From the NCBI GenBank assembly GCA_945871915.1, contig CAMBXO010000003.1, positions 159,794-223,793 of the forward strand: 64,000 nt of DNA. Reading direction: 5' to 3'. Origin of the DNA: Singulisphaera sp. GP187 (GTDB lineage: Bacteria; Planctomycetota; Phycisphaerae; Phycisphaerales; SM1A02). Within the stretch, counting starts at the first letter, position 1; the number at the start of each line of letters is the position of its first letter. The translations under genes were made by a program, and so were the position numbers. Under the pieces are notes generated by a model that saw only the letters and a program-made list of their open reading frames with translations, did no database searches and was not told the DNA's origin. Shown piece after piece: positions 35,401 to 43,317 of the stretch.

Positions 35401-36318
35401 CCGCACCAACGGCGCATGGCTTTCCTCGCGCGGCAGAATCACGTTGCAGCGATCTGCAATACACACCGTGTTGTCGACGGCCTCTGGAACATCTGCAAAG
35501 AGCTCCGCCATCTGCGCCGGGTCTTTCACATACAACTCAGAACTGTAGATCAGGCGGTCGTTGGAATCTTTGTTCTTCTGCAACGAAATACAACAGAGCG
35601 TGTCGTGCGCATCGTGATCTTCTCGCCGAAGGAAATGGGCATCGTTGTCACAAACGAGCGGCAATTTCAATTCATCAGCGAGCTTCCGAACAAGCGGGTC
35701 GATCCGCCATTGCTCTTCTACATGCCGCTGAAGTTCAAGATAAAAACAGGGATCACCTTTCTCATTGGTGCCAAAGCACTCGGCGTGCCAAAGGGCGTCC
35801 TCGCGTGCGGCCTGCCACGCCTTCACATCCTTGGTTCGGTCGAACTCCATCAGCCAGTGTGCAATGCTTGAGCCAAGGTGCCCATTGATGGCAATGATTC
35901 CTTTGCCCCACTTCTCAAGTGTGCTTCGATCCATACGAGGCTTGTAATAAAACCCCTTCAGAAACGCATCGGAACTCAACTTCATCAGGTTGTGCCAACC
36001 CTGCAAAGTTTCGGCCAGCAACACAAGATGAAATCCGCTGTCGGCTAACCCATTGGGTTTGTGATCGCAGCGATCACCGGGTGCCACATACGCTTCAATT
36101 CCAAGAATTGGTTTGATGCCCCTCGCATGGGCTGCCTCATAAAACTCCATCGCTGCATGCAGATTGCCGTGATCCGTTACGGCAACGGCGTCCATGCCCA
36201 AAGCCTTGACGCGCTCAATCAGCGGAACAATTCTGTTGCCGCCATCGAGCAAGCTGTACTCGGTGTGCAGATGCAAGTGAACAAATTTTGGATGCGGGGT
36301 CTCTCGCATGAACTTCAA
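32458..36318 (-). CDS. dnaE: DNA polymerase III subunit alpha
   Basis: 1286 residues of replicative polymerase. The PHP domain opens with KFVHLHLHTEYSLLDGG and VTDHGNLHAAMEFYEAA. The polymerase core has GSGVGTMVGYVLGLSNACP and the catalytic PDIDVDICQDGRARVLEYVRNKYG. YRPGPMDLIPHYNARKNG and GIMVYQEQVMQVLHHLGGIPLRSAYTIIKAISKKK mark the fingers. A helix-hairpin-helix follows (KSHSSGYAIIAYQTAYLKTYFPAFYMASVLS), then an OB fold (AGIVLRIRPTVSKRGKDPGRRMAMLSLADNHGQVEGVIFP). The start is TTG 36318, because GAGGAG lies 5 bases upstream of it. The ATG at 36309 would be 14 bases from that site. Confidence 0.97.
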   Translation of the reverse strand: MKFMRETPHPKFVHLHLHTEYSLLDGGNRIVPLIERVKALGMDAVAVTDHGNLHAAMEFYEAAHARGIKPILGIEAYVAPGDRCDHKPNGLADSGFHLVLLAETLQGWHNLMKLSSDAFLKGFYYKPRMDRSTLEKWGKGIIAINGHLGSSIAHWLMEFDRTKDVKAWQAAREDALWHAECFGTNEKGDPCFYLELQRHVEEQWRIDPLVRKLADELKLPLVCDNDAHFLRREDHDAHDTLCCISLQKNKDSNDRLIYSSELYVKDPAQMAELFADVPEAVDNTVCIADRCNVILPREESHAPLVRVKRGGEPAAMNSKGSTEWFNAICESFELLPFQGSDASDTERKQAKSECDNALRTLAEAGALWRYGEAGVTPQIRARLERELQVLADKNISAYFLIVWDFVAWARRQGIPALARGSGVGTMVGYVLGLSNACPEKFGLLFERFTDPDRSEYPDIDVDICQDGRARVLEYVRNKYGHVAQIITFGRLKAKQAVKDVARVMGMAPSEGQRLSNLVPAELNITLEEALKKEPEFRKAVDGDPAIAKVVEHAQALEDHARHAGIHAAGVVIATRPLEDLVPLCRATGGGDEIVTQWDGPTCERMGLLKMDFLGLRTLSTIERCRTLVREGLSDDEIWKAVGRTMHDGAHPLDLDRLSMDDQRVLGLFRRGETVGVFQFESGGMRKLLMDMKPDRLEDLIAANALYRPGPMDLIPHYNARKNGRQQVPLIHPVVDRLVAETYGIMVYQEQVMQVLHHLGGIPLRSAYTIIKAISKKKQDVMARAKSDFVAGAATRGVDNQTAEELFDLILRFAGYGFNKSHSSGYAIIAYQTAYLKTYFPAFYMASVLSFESQAGGKIGEWSMYLEDCRRCPWSDSTPSKPHLGVQVLPPDVNLSAADFAVAFAADEPRDAVHGHVRFGLQAIKGASSIAIESIVKERLAHGRFSDLHDFCERVDLRMVNRATIEAMVKGGAFDSLHGLAARASMVATIADAIATGQSHANDRRTGQLNMFGTMPSAAASSAPRVVSLKVTPAWDRLTMLAMEKDAIGFHVSGHPLDDFAWVVRTFCSVQSKDIAELPGESAVVMAGIVLRIRPTVSKRGKDPGRRMAMLSLADNHGQVEGVIFPDGFARSGEFLQVDRPVIVIGSVDRSRAEASIIVDRVLPIEQAQEHLATRVELRLRGKHGDQDEPFAVVWRMVGGILRQAAGGSQSLQGRPVDTFLRIELEDGREVVMAARGLRVVPSAALLTRLRETLGELGDVNVIGGWIPAKREPRRTFNTNRSEGAFA

Positions 36319-36384
36319 TCAATCTCCTCAGTGGCTCCGCCACCGACGCTCTATGGTAGTGGCGGGGTCTCGGGAACCATTCGT

Positions 36385-37284
36385 TCAACCCGATGTCTGG
36401 GCATTGAGCGATGTCAGCCATCCATGCCTCAATCGCAGCGTGGCCTCTCCCGGACTCCCACTTCCGATTGTGCTGCCTTCAACCCGAACAACCGGCAGGA
36501 CCCCCCAACTCACATTGGTCAAGAACGCCTCATCCGCTCGAAGCACATCATCAATATTCAAATTGGTTCGCTCCACGTGAAGTCCACACTCGCGAGCCAA
36601 TCCGATCACCGTCCTCCTGGCAATTCCGGGCATCACGGGGCTTCGATTCTGCTCGGCAGTTTCTTCCCCACGAGCCAACGGAGTCACAAGTCGATCCCCT
36701 TGCACAAGGAACACATTACATGTGCACCCGCAACACAAGCGATTGCTTGAATCAAACCAGATTGCCTCGGCTGCGCCGGATTGGGCCGCCGCTTGAAGGG
36801 CCGCCAATCGAGGCCAATACCAGAGCACTTTGTGCCCACCGAATCGATCCAATGGACTCAGCCGATCATCGGCAACCGAAACAGTTACACCTCGATCAAA
36901 CAATTCTTGTGGAAAGGGCGTGATGGGTGAAGCGACAATCATCAGGCAAGGATTGACCTCCACCGGTTTCCCCTCGCGTGCATCTCGCAGCATGTTCACC
37001 ACTCCCCCTGTCAGCGTGAGCCGCAATCGAGCTTCGGGCTGTGCCCACTTCGCCATCACCTGCTCCACTGCCTGCGCCAATGGCTCCACTCGAAGTTGTT
37101 CTGAAAATCCTAACGCCCGGGCGCTGTCAGCCAGTCTCTCAAGATGGTCCGCCAATCGAAAGACTCTTCCGTTCCGCGCTTGCATCGTCTCGAACAATCC
37201 CACTCCATGCTGAAGGCCGGAATCCAAAGCCGAGACCTTGGCCGCATCGGCATCCACAAACGATCCATTGAGCCAAATCACCAT
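36385..37284 (-). CDS. Class IV aminotransferase (BCAT/ADC-lyase-like)
   Basis: 299 residues. N-terminal MVIWLNGSFVDADAAKVSALDSGLQHGVGLFETMQARNGRVFRLADHLERLADSARALGF is the fold-type IV PLP enzyme opening. The PLP lysine is in GGHKVLWYWPRLAAL. The block that is normally L-E-G-x-x-S-N-x-F reads RLCCGCTCNVFLV here, so the Glu that contacts the pyridine nitrogen and the nearby Ser both appear as Cys. MPGIARRTVIGLARECGLHVERTNLNIDDVLRADEAFLTNVSWGVLPV is intact. Candidates are branched-chain or D-amino-acid aminotransferase, or aminodeoxychorismate lyase; sequence alone does not decide. Confidence 0.82.
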   Translation of the reverse strand: MVIWLNGSFVDADAAKVSALDSGLQHGVGLFETMQARNGRVFRLADHLERLADSARALGFSEQLRVEPLAQAVEQVMAKWAQPEARLRLTLTGGVVNMLRDAREGKPVEVNPCLMIVASPITPFPQELFDRGVTVSVADDRLSPLDRFGGHKVLWYWPRLAALQAAAQSGAAEAIWFDSSNRLCCGCTCNVFLVQGDRLVTPLARGEETAEQNRSPVMPGIARRTVIGLARECGLHVERTNLNIDDVLRADEAFLTNVSWGVLPVVRVEGSTIGSGSPGEATLRLRHGWLTSLNAQTSG

Positions 37285-37301
37285 GGATCGAAAGGTAACA
37301 G

Positions 37302-37346
37302 CCTAGAAAATGACAGACGCCGCAGAGGGGAACTCTGCGGCGTCTG
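37302..37346 (-). terminator. Terminator after the sigma/anti-sigma genes
   Basis: Perfect 14-bp stem CAGACGCCGCAGAG/CTCTGCGGCGTCTG with loop GGGAA (37314-37346). Read on minus it is followed by TCATTTTCTAGG. It lies 46 bases beyond the anti-sigma stop and before the aminotransferase start. Confidence 0.75.
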
Positions 37347-37392
37347 CGTTTGGAAGGGTTGGGGGAGTGAAGTCTTTCAGTTCAAGGCAAGG

Positions 37393-38262
37393 TCAGGCCG
37401 TTTCAAGCACAACCTGGCCATCGGAATCAATGAGTTGCAGTTTGCAAGTCTGAATCAACTGGCCATCCGTACGGCGAAGGAGTGCGCCGGAGAGCTGCAC
37501 GGCTTTCCCAGTGACTGAACCGAGATCATGCTGCCCCTGTGCGTCAATCATCCGAACGGTGTACACCTGATTCAGGTCCAGACCAAAGGCAACCAGAACG
37601 CTTTCGCCCGTCTTGGGATCAACCAAGACCGTTGCAGACACATTCAGGTTTGCATTCACTGGAACAAGCGAACGAATTTTGGTTCCGCTGTTTAAGAAAC
37701 TCTGGAAACTGGGCCCAAGAGTCGAGCTCACTTGGCTCGCCGTTTCTGTGCTGTAGGCAAGTTGCCCCAACTTCACAGCTTCACCGGCGACCATGCTGAC
37801 CCATACAAGGCTGACCAGCAATGCGGCAGCCAATCCGACAGACGCCGCTCGCCACATCACCAAGGTGCGACTCATGGCGCGATAGTTGGCTGCACGGCGT
37901 TCATGTTGAATGGAATCCATGACATGTGCATTCACATCAGAAGGTGTCGCAACGGTTGATCGGCGCACTCTGGTTCCAATGGTGGCAATAGGTTGAAGCT
38001 CCGTTGCTTCATCTTCTAATGCATCCATTACGGCACCCAGCACGCGACCGCGAAGACCGGCTGCCGGCAACTCATCACTCAGCATGGACGAGTCAACAAC
38101 CACGGCTGCTTGCAGTTGACGAATCTCCTCCTGCACGGTTGCGGAAGCTGCGTGAAAGCTCTTTGAAAAGTGTGAGGCCTCAAAATCATCCAGAAGCCCC
38201 ATGGCATCAAGAGAGGCCTGTTCGATCAGTTCTTCGCGATTCAGTAGTTCATTCGCATTCAT
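37393..38262 (-). CDS. RskA-like anti-sigma factor
   Basis: 289 residues from ATG 38262 (MNANELLNREELIEQASLDAMGLLDDFEASHFSKSF); the track adds 12 residues. The cytoplasmic N-terminus (~1-130) should bind the sigma factor. One membrane helix follows (MWRAASVGLAAALLVSLVWVSMVAG). The extracytoplasmic C-terminal domain (NANLNVSATVLVDPKTGESVLVAFGLDLNQVYTVRMIDAQGQHDLGSVTGKAVQLSGALL) has the RskA pattern. RskA proteins hold an ECF sigma factor inactive until cleaved. The gene lies 254 bases downstream of the sigma factor gene on the same strand; the gap contains hairpins and a possible internal terminator. Confidence 0.85.
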   Translation of the reverse strand: MNANELLNREELIEQASLDAMGLLDDFEASHFSKSFHAASATVQEEIRQLQAAVVVDSSMLSDELPAAGLRGRVLGAVMDALEDEATELQPIATIGTRVRRSTVATPSDVNAHVMDSIQHERRAANYRAMSRTLVMWRAASVGLAAALLVSLVWVSMVAGEAVKLGQLAYSTETASQVSSTLGPSFQSFLNSGTKIRSLVPVNANLNVSATVLVDPKTGESVLVAFGLDLNQVYTVRMIDAQGQHDLGSVTGKAVQLSGALLRRTDGQLIQTCKLQLIDSDGQVVLETA

Positions 38263-38315
38263 GGCGGCGACCCTGCTCCTATGATCGGCTGTTTGCAAGC
38301 CCGATCTTTGCCGCC

Positions 38316-38346
38316 AACAAACAAGGCGGCACCCTTTTGTGCCGCC
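38316..38346 (-). terminator. Possible internal terminator/attenuator between sigma and anti-sigma genes
   Basis: Perfect 8-bp stem GGCGGCAC/GTGCCGCC (38325-38346) with loop AAAAGG on minus, followed by TTGTTTGTTGG. It lies about 54 bases upstream of the anti-sigma start. Confidence 0.55.
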
Positions 38347-38475
38347 CGACCCGGTGACAAACGAATGTCACACATTGAGAGCGGTGGCACGCATCCCGGA
38401 CGCCTTTCGGCTCCCGCCACTCCCTCTTTGATTACCAGTGAATACGAGCCCCTCTTAAATTGGGGTGCAGTCTTG
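38347..38475 (-). ncRNA. Candidate structured RNA or leader between sigma and anti-sigma genes
   Basis: Read on minus, this interval holds three consecutive hairpins before the possible terminator. The first is CCCC...GGGG around 38450-38470. The second is GTGGC...GCCAC (38384-38420), which encloses GGA-GCC-GAAA-GGC-G-TCC with a GNRA tetraloop. The third is GTGACA-TTCGTT-TGTCAC (38354-38371). No open frame was found. The helices plus a terminator in front of a gene resemble an attenuation leader or a small RNA. No known riboswitch consensus was recognised. Confidence 0.35.
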
Positions 38476-38516
38476 TAGAAAAAATCTGTTTGAGTTACTC
38501 AAATCCACTCTGAGGG

Positions 38517-39092
38517 TCATGCCAAATGCTGTTCGGCGTCCCCTAGTCGCTCCCTCAAACGGGCCAAACCACGGCTTAAAGCACTTTTTACGGTTCCCAG
38601 GGGGGCATCCAGCTGTTCGCTGACCTCACGCAGCGTGAAACCCTGTAAATACGCCCGCTCGATTACTTCCCGCTGTAATTCAGGGAGTTCCTGGATTCTG
38701 GCTCTCAAAGCCTGATTCGCCTCGACCGGCTGAACCGGTGCCTTAGCCTGCTTTGTCGAAACAAATGTGCTCTCCGTATCCGCCTCAAGGCCGAGAACTT
38801 CTGGCCTAGAAACTTTGCGGCGAAGCCGATCGATGAGATGGCGGCGTGCAATCAGCATCACCCATGTCACCAGCCGTGCACGTCGTGGATCGAATCGATC
38901 CGCAGTCTTCCACAGGCGCACAAAGATCTCCTGTGATGCATCCTCGGACTCTGCTCGAGATGTCAAAACCTGCCTTGCAGCCTTAAAAACCAAGGCTCCG
39001 AAGCGATCGTAAAGTTCTGCAATGGCAGACTCATCGCCCGAAGCCACACGGCTCATAAGCACCCATTCCTCGTCGCCTGTTTGAAAAACCAT
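38517..39092 (-). CDS. ECF-type RNA polymerase sigma factor (SigK-like)
   Basis: 191 residues from ATG 39092 (MVFQTGDEEWVLMSRVASGDESAIAELYDRFG). I chose it because GGAGGAG lies 6-7 bases upstream; the track start at 39155 adds 21 residues. Region 2 is FKAARQVLTSRAESEDASQEIFVRLWKTADRFDPRRARLVTWVMLIARRHLIDRLRR. Region 4 is LPELQREVIERAYLQGFTLREVSEQLDAPLGTVKSALSRGLARLRERL. The downstream RskA-like gene is the likely cognate anti-sigma factor. Just after the stop, TTTGAGTAACTCAAA followed by CAGATTTTTT on minus may end its own transcript. Confidence 0.92.
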   Translation of the reverse strand: MVFQTGDEEWVLMSRVASGDESAIAELYDRFGALVFKAARQVLTSRAESEDASQEIFVRLWKTADRFDPRRARLVTWVMLIARRHLIDRLRRKVSRPEVLGLEADTESTFVSTKQAKAPVQPVEANQALRARIQELPELQREVIERAYLQGFTLREVSEQLDAPLGTVKSALSRGLARLRERLGDAEQHLA

Positions 39093-39334
39093 TTCCACTC
39101 CTCCATTTCTCGAATTGTCAATGGGCAGGCCACAAGCCCGCCGCTCCAAGGACAACCTACACCGACTTTAGAAGAAGTCAGAAAGAATGTCATAAAATTC
39201 CTCGCATTGAGTCAATCCTGTGGCATGATGGGTTTGGGCCTGTTTCTCTCAGGCCTTCGCTCAGCCCAAGGTCCCCGTCAATTATTGACTGACGAGTGGA
39301 TGGTTGCCGATGTTTGGTCTGGATTTGTTTCGAA

Positions 39335-40114
39335 ATGCAGCTTCTTATGGTGATCCCCTTTCGTCACCCAAAATTGTCCCGCGTGCGTGGATTCAGCCTC
39401 ATCGAGTTGCTGGTCACGCTTGCTGTCGTTGCCATTCTGTCAAGCCTGCTCTTTCCAACGCTTGGCAAGGTGCATGGTATGGCCTTGATTCTGATGTGCC
39501 AGAACAACATGCGGGTCTTTGGCATGGCTCTGGATGACTATCGAGAAGAGAATGGGCGAAACCTTCCGCCATCACGCAACCAAAACAATCCCCAGGAATT
39601 GATGGCTCTATCGGCTGGTACCAGTGACGGCGTTCGCCGTTGGGATGGATTGGGCCTTCTTTGGGCAAAGCCAAAGCGGTACATCGGTAAGGACAGTCGA
39701 GTCTTCTTCTGCCCATCCCACCAAGCCGAACATCGATTTGACACCTATGCAACGGTGTTCACAAATGCCGGCTTAAACGGCGTCTCGGAAAACGTGATTT
39801 ACGGCAACTATCACTACTGGGGCGCGTGGACTGATCGAGTCGGCGAGGCAACCAAGTTGAACAATGCAAATCGCCGCGCCATTGATCTTGGCAAAGAAAT
39901 CGTTCTGACCGATGGCATGCGAACCAAACGGGATGTCAACCATGTTGGTGGCTGCAACGGTCTCTTTAGCGATGGCCATATCTCGTGGCTTGGAAGCCAC
40001 GACTTAAGCAAATTGCTTTCGACGCTTCCAAGCAAGCCTGAGCCTCGCGACGTGCAGTTACAGATCTTTGGTTCGATCGTGGGCGCCATGGGTGCCGCAA
40101 GCGCAGCCCGCTGA
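39335..40114 (+). CDS. Prepilin-type N-terminal protein, planctomycete H-X9-DG type
   Basis: 259 residues from ATG 39335; the ATG at 39347 would remove four. A type IV prepilin leader, RVRG-FSLIELLVTLAVVAILSSLLFPTL, has the G/F cleavage site, Glu5 and the hydrophobic stem. The globular part ends with VNHVGGCNGLFSDGHISWLGS, where His and DG are exactly nine residues apart. That is the H-X9-DG signature of the DUF1559 expansion in planctomycetes. It is likely a pseudopilin-like protein exported and processed by a prepilin peptidase; its role is unknown. It diverges from the ECF sigma gene across a 242-base gap. Confidence 0.85.
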   Translation: MQLLMVIPFRHPKLSRVRGFSLIELLVTLAVVAILSSLLFPTLGKVHGMALILMCQNNMRVFGMALDDYREENGRNLPPSRNQNNPQELMALSAGTSDGVRRWDGLGLLWAKPKRYIGKDSRVFFCPSHQAEHRFDTYATVFTNAGLNGVSENVIYGNYHYWGAWTDRVGEATKLNNANRRAIDLGKEIVLTDGMRTKRDVNHVGGCNGLFSDGHISWLGSHDLSKLLSTLPSKPEPRDVQLQIFGSIVGAMGAASAAR

Positions 40115-40123
40115 TTTCAACTT

Positions 40124-41116
40124 TCAATTCGAGTCATCCGTTTCAACCGCCTCACGAGGCTGGATGATCGCCCACGTCATGTGGTGATCCGAAACTCCTG
40201 GATCGATTGTTCCAGTTGCCACAGCTTCGAACCCGGGGCTGAGCATGACATGATCAATTTTCCATAGAGGAAATTTCCGAGGCCATGTCGCAAGCCATCC
40301 GATCCCGGCTTCTGTTGACGCATCGTGAAACATCGGAAAGCATTCTGAAAGAATCACGCTTCCGTCAATCACATTGAAGTCGCCAGCCACCACATCCACC
40401 GGTCCAAGTTCTCCGCGATCCATCGCTCGGCGTAAGGCGCCCGCAACCAATCGCCGTTCGAGCGTCGGGCGGCTTGGAAGATCCACCATCGCGATCCGCA
40501 GCAACTTTCCATTCCACTGTGGTATGAGAACTGAATAGCAAGCAACAAACATCCGCAGCCCGCCTTGGCCACCCATGGCCACCAATCGGGATTCGATGAC
40601 CGGAAATGTTGTGACGAATGCAAATGGGCCGTTGGTGTAAACATGTGCAAGATCACCAGCCCACACCCGAGTGGATTCGGCCGATGTGATTGAGCCGCGA
40701 TTGGAAATCAGAACAATGTCTGCCGGAACCTTGGCGAGAGCTGCCAAAGAACGATCATCGTCACCTGAAGGCCAATTGGTATTCCATTGCAGAATCCCCA
40801 CGGCCGCCTCCGGTAATGGACGGAGGTGCCCGAATGGATGCCACAGATCACGCTGCACATTCATGAACGCAAGGGCACCGAAGAGCACATGCACGAAAGC
40901 CATCCGTTGCCAATGCTGACGGCGGGCCCAGCTTGCCATGGCAATTCCGACACATGCAAAGGCGACCACTACGGCCGGAGGAATCCACGAGAGCCACTGG
41001 GTAACCAAGAACCGATCCCCGCATACCACCCCCACCAACCACAGGAGATACGCCCCGATGAATCCTCGGTGGAGCAACCAACATCCTCCATTCCATAATC
41101 GACTGTTGGCCTGCAT
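40124..41116 (-). CDS. Membrane-anchored endonuclease/exonuclease/phosphatase-family protein
   Basis: 330 residues from ATG 41116 (MQANSRLWNGGCWLLHRGFIGAYLLWLVGVVCG); the track adds 19. Three hydrophobic segments occupy residues ~15-95. The catalytic domain (~110-330) opens GILQWNTNWPSGDDDRSLAALAKVPADIVLISNRGS. It has the metal/phosphate motif DVVAGDFNVIDGS and ends with KIDHVMLSPGFEAV and GVSDHHMTWAII (SDHH catalytic His). The usual Glu in the first block is not obvious, so activity should not be assumed. It converges on the prepilin gene, 9 bases apart. Confidence 0.8.
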   Translation of the reverse strand: MQANSRLWNGGCWLLHRGFIGAYLLWLVGVVCGDRFLVTQWLSWIPPAVVVAFACVGIAMASWARRQHWQRMAFVHVLFGALAFMNVQRDLWHPFGHLRPLPEAAVGILQWNTNWPSGDDDRSLAALAKVPADIVLISNRGSITSAESTRVWAGDLAHVYTNGPFAFVTTFPVIESRLVAMGGQGGLRMFVACYSVLIPQWNGKLLRIAMVDLPSRPTLERRLVAGALRRAMDRGELGPVDVVAGDFNVIDGSVILSECFPMFHDASTEAGIGWLATWPRKFPLWKIDHVMLSPGFEAVATGTIDPGVSDHHMTWAIIQPREAVETDDSN

Positions 41117-41318
41117 TGGAGGGATCACGCTTTCAATCGAATGGTACGAGTGCCCAATTGGCAGGTGATGCAAGAGATTTCGCCACCGAAGGTGGTATGC
41201 ACGACAGAAAACCGAATCATTCTGCGGCCAATCGCCTGTGGGTCAATTGGCATTGCACTTGCTTACTCTCCTATTGTTCCGCGGCAACAGGCCGTCGAAC
41301 GAAAGGAACCTCTCAATC

Positions 41319-43223
41319 ATGGCAGGAAAAATCATCGGAATTGACCTCGGCACCACCAACTCGGTTGTGGCCGTCATGGAGGGTGGCCAGCCCAAGGTGC
41401 TGATCAACGCCTCGGGTGCACGAACCACCCCAAGCGTGGTGGGCTTTACCGAAAAAGGTGAACGTCTTGTCGGGCAACCGGCTCGCCACCAGCAGGTGAC
41501 CAACCCCAAGAACACTGTCTTCAGTATCAAGCGATTCATGGGTCGGCGACACAATGAGGTGGAGCACGAGGAAAAACTTGTTCCCTACACCGTAATTGGT
41601 GGACCGCAAGATTTGGTGAAGGTGGATGTGCGCGGGAAACAGTACACGCCTCCCGAAGTGAGCGCGATGATTCTGCAAGAACTCAAAAAAGTCGCCGAAG
41701 ATTATCTCGGTGAGAAGGTTGATCGTGCGGTGATCACGGTGCCTGCGTATTTCAATGACAGTCAGCGACAGGCCACCAAAGATGCTGGTGAAATCGCCGG
41801 CCTGAAGGTGGAACGCATCATCAATGAGCCCACCGCTGCGGCGTTGGCCTATGGCCTTGAAAAGAAGAAAAACGCGCGCATCGCGGTCTTTGATCTTGGC
41901 GGCGGAACCTTCGATGTCAGCATTCTGGATGTTGGCGACGGCGTGTTCGAGGTACTCGGCACCAGCGGCGACGGCCATCTTGGCGGTGATGACTTTGATC
42001 AGCGGCTGATCGACTTTATCGCCGATGAGTTTCGTAAGAAAGAGGGCATCGACGTCCGCAAGGACGCGATGGCTCTGCAGCGATTGAAAGAGGCTGCAGA
42101 AAAAGCCAAGATCGAACTCTCCAACCAATTGGAGACTGCGGTCAATCTGCCGTTTATTACTGCGGACCAGAACGGACCCAAGCACCTGCAAGTCACGGTG
42201 ACTCGTTCCCGCTTCGAGGACTTGTGCAAGGATCTCTTTGATCGCCTGCGAGGCCCGTGTGAACAGGCCTTGAAAGATGCCAAGTTGAACCCCAAGGATG
42301 TGCAAGAAGTGGTTCTTGTGGGCGGTTCAATTCGTATTCCCAAGGTTCAAGAACTTGCCAAGGAAATCTTTCAGACCCAGGAACTTGACCGCAGCATCAA
42401 TCCCGACGAAGTGGTGGCCATTGGTGCCGCCATCCAGGGTGCGGTGCTGCTGGGCGATGTCAAAGATGTGCTGCTGCTGGATGTGACACCGCTTTCACTG
42501 GGCGTGGAAACGCTTGGCGGAGTGATGACTCGTTTGATTGAACGCAACACAACGGTTCCGACCAGCAAGAAAGAAACTTTCTCAACCGCAGCCGACAATC
42601 AAACCAGTGTGACGATCCATGTCTTGCAAGGTGATCGAGAATTTGCCGGAGACAATCGCAGCCTTGGACGCTTTGATCTGAGCGGTATTGCACCAGCTCC
42701 GCGAGGGCTTCCTCAAATCGAAGTCGAGTTTGCCATTGATGCCAATGGAATTCTGAGTGTGACCGCCACCGAGAAAGCCACCGGCAAGAAGCAAGAGATC
42801 AAGATCACTGGCTCAAGTGGTTTGAGCAAGGAAGAAGTCGAGCGCATGCGGAAGGAAGCCGAGCAAAATGCCGCGGCTGACAAAGTGCGGCGCGAATTGA
42901 TCGACTTGCGAAATCAAGGTGAGTCCGTCGCCTACGCAACCCGCAAGAGCCTTGAGGAGCATGGCGGCAAGATCAGCCCGGAGGCTCGCGGCAAAGTGGA
43001 GAGCGCGCTGTCCGGTCTTGAGACCAATCTCAAGGGCGAAGACAAGGCGGCCATCCAGGCGGCCATGAAGACACTGAACGATGCTGCAACCGAACTTGGC
43101 AAGGCGGTGTACGAAGCCACGGCCAAGGACCAGGGTGCGCAGAAGTCTTCATCGGGTTCAACACCTGCCGGCGGCAAAGATGATGTCATTGATGCCGAAT
43201 ATGAGGTCAAAGACGGTAACTGA
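41319..43223 (+). CDS. dnaK: Chaperone protein DnaK (Hsp70)
   Basis: 634 residues from ATG 41319 ([23 protein letters not shown]), with AAGGA upstream; the track start (GTG 41238) adds 27 unrelated residues. The nucleotide-binding domain shows [45 protein letters not shown] and [15 protein letters not shown]. The substrate-binding domain begins [31 protein letters not shown]. The lid has [47 protein letters not shown]. The C-terminus [14 protein letters not shown] carries the conserved acidic tail. I saw no CIRCE element upstream. A terminator follows. grpE and dnaJ are not adjacent. Confidence 0.98.
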   Translation: MAGKIIGIDLGTTNSVVAVMEGGQPKVLINASGARTTPSVVGFTEKGERLVGQPARHQQVTNPKNTVFSIKRFMGRRHNEVEHEEKLVPYTVIGGPQDLVKVDVRGKQYTPPEVSAMILQELKKVAEDYLGEKVDRAVITVPAYFNDSQRQATKDAGEIAGLKVERIINEPTAAALAYGLEKKKNARIAVFDLGGGTFDVSILDVGDGVFEVLGTSGDGHLGGDDFDQRLIDFIADEFRKKEGIDVRKDAMALQRLKEAAEKAKIELSNQLETAVNLPFITADQNGPKHLQVTVTRSRFEDLCKDLFDRLRGPCEQALKDAKLNPKDVQEVVLVGGSIRIPKVQELAKEIFQTQELDRSINPDEVVAIGAAIQGAVLLGDVKDVLLLDVTPLSLGVETLGGVMTRLIERNTTVPTSKKETFSTAADNQTSVTIHVLQGDREFAGDNRSLGRFDLSGIAPAPRGLPQIEVEFAIDANGILSVTATEKATGKKQEIKITGSSGLSKEEVERMRKEAEQNAAADKVRRELIDLRNQGESVAYATRKSLEEHGGKISPEARGKVESALSGLETNLKGEDKAAIQAAMKTLNDAATELGKAVYEATAKDQGAQKSSSGSTPAGGKDDVIDAEYEVKDGN

Positions 43224-43259
43224 GTGGAATGGCACGGGGCGCACAACTTGAGTCATTCG

Positions 43260-43293
43260 GCGGCTGTCGGGCTTTCCGACAGCCGCTTTTTTT
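43260..43293 (+). terminator. dnaK terminator
   Basis: Perfect 11-bp stem GCGGCTGTCGG/CCGACAGCCGC, loop GCTTT, then seven T residues. Confidence 0.92.
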
Positions 43294-43317
43294 GATTCCC
43301 CACCCTACGATGATGCC

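Noticed and set aside
38383-38430. Resemblance to a cobalamin riboswitch core (GGTGG...CCCGCCACT) on the plus strand
   Set aside because: Conserved B12-box bases are incomplete and no plus-strand gene follows for about 900 bases.
41174-41318. CIRCE heat-shock operator upstream of dnaK
   Set aside because: No TTAGCACTC-N9-GAGTGCTAA inverted repeat is present.
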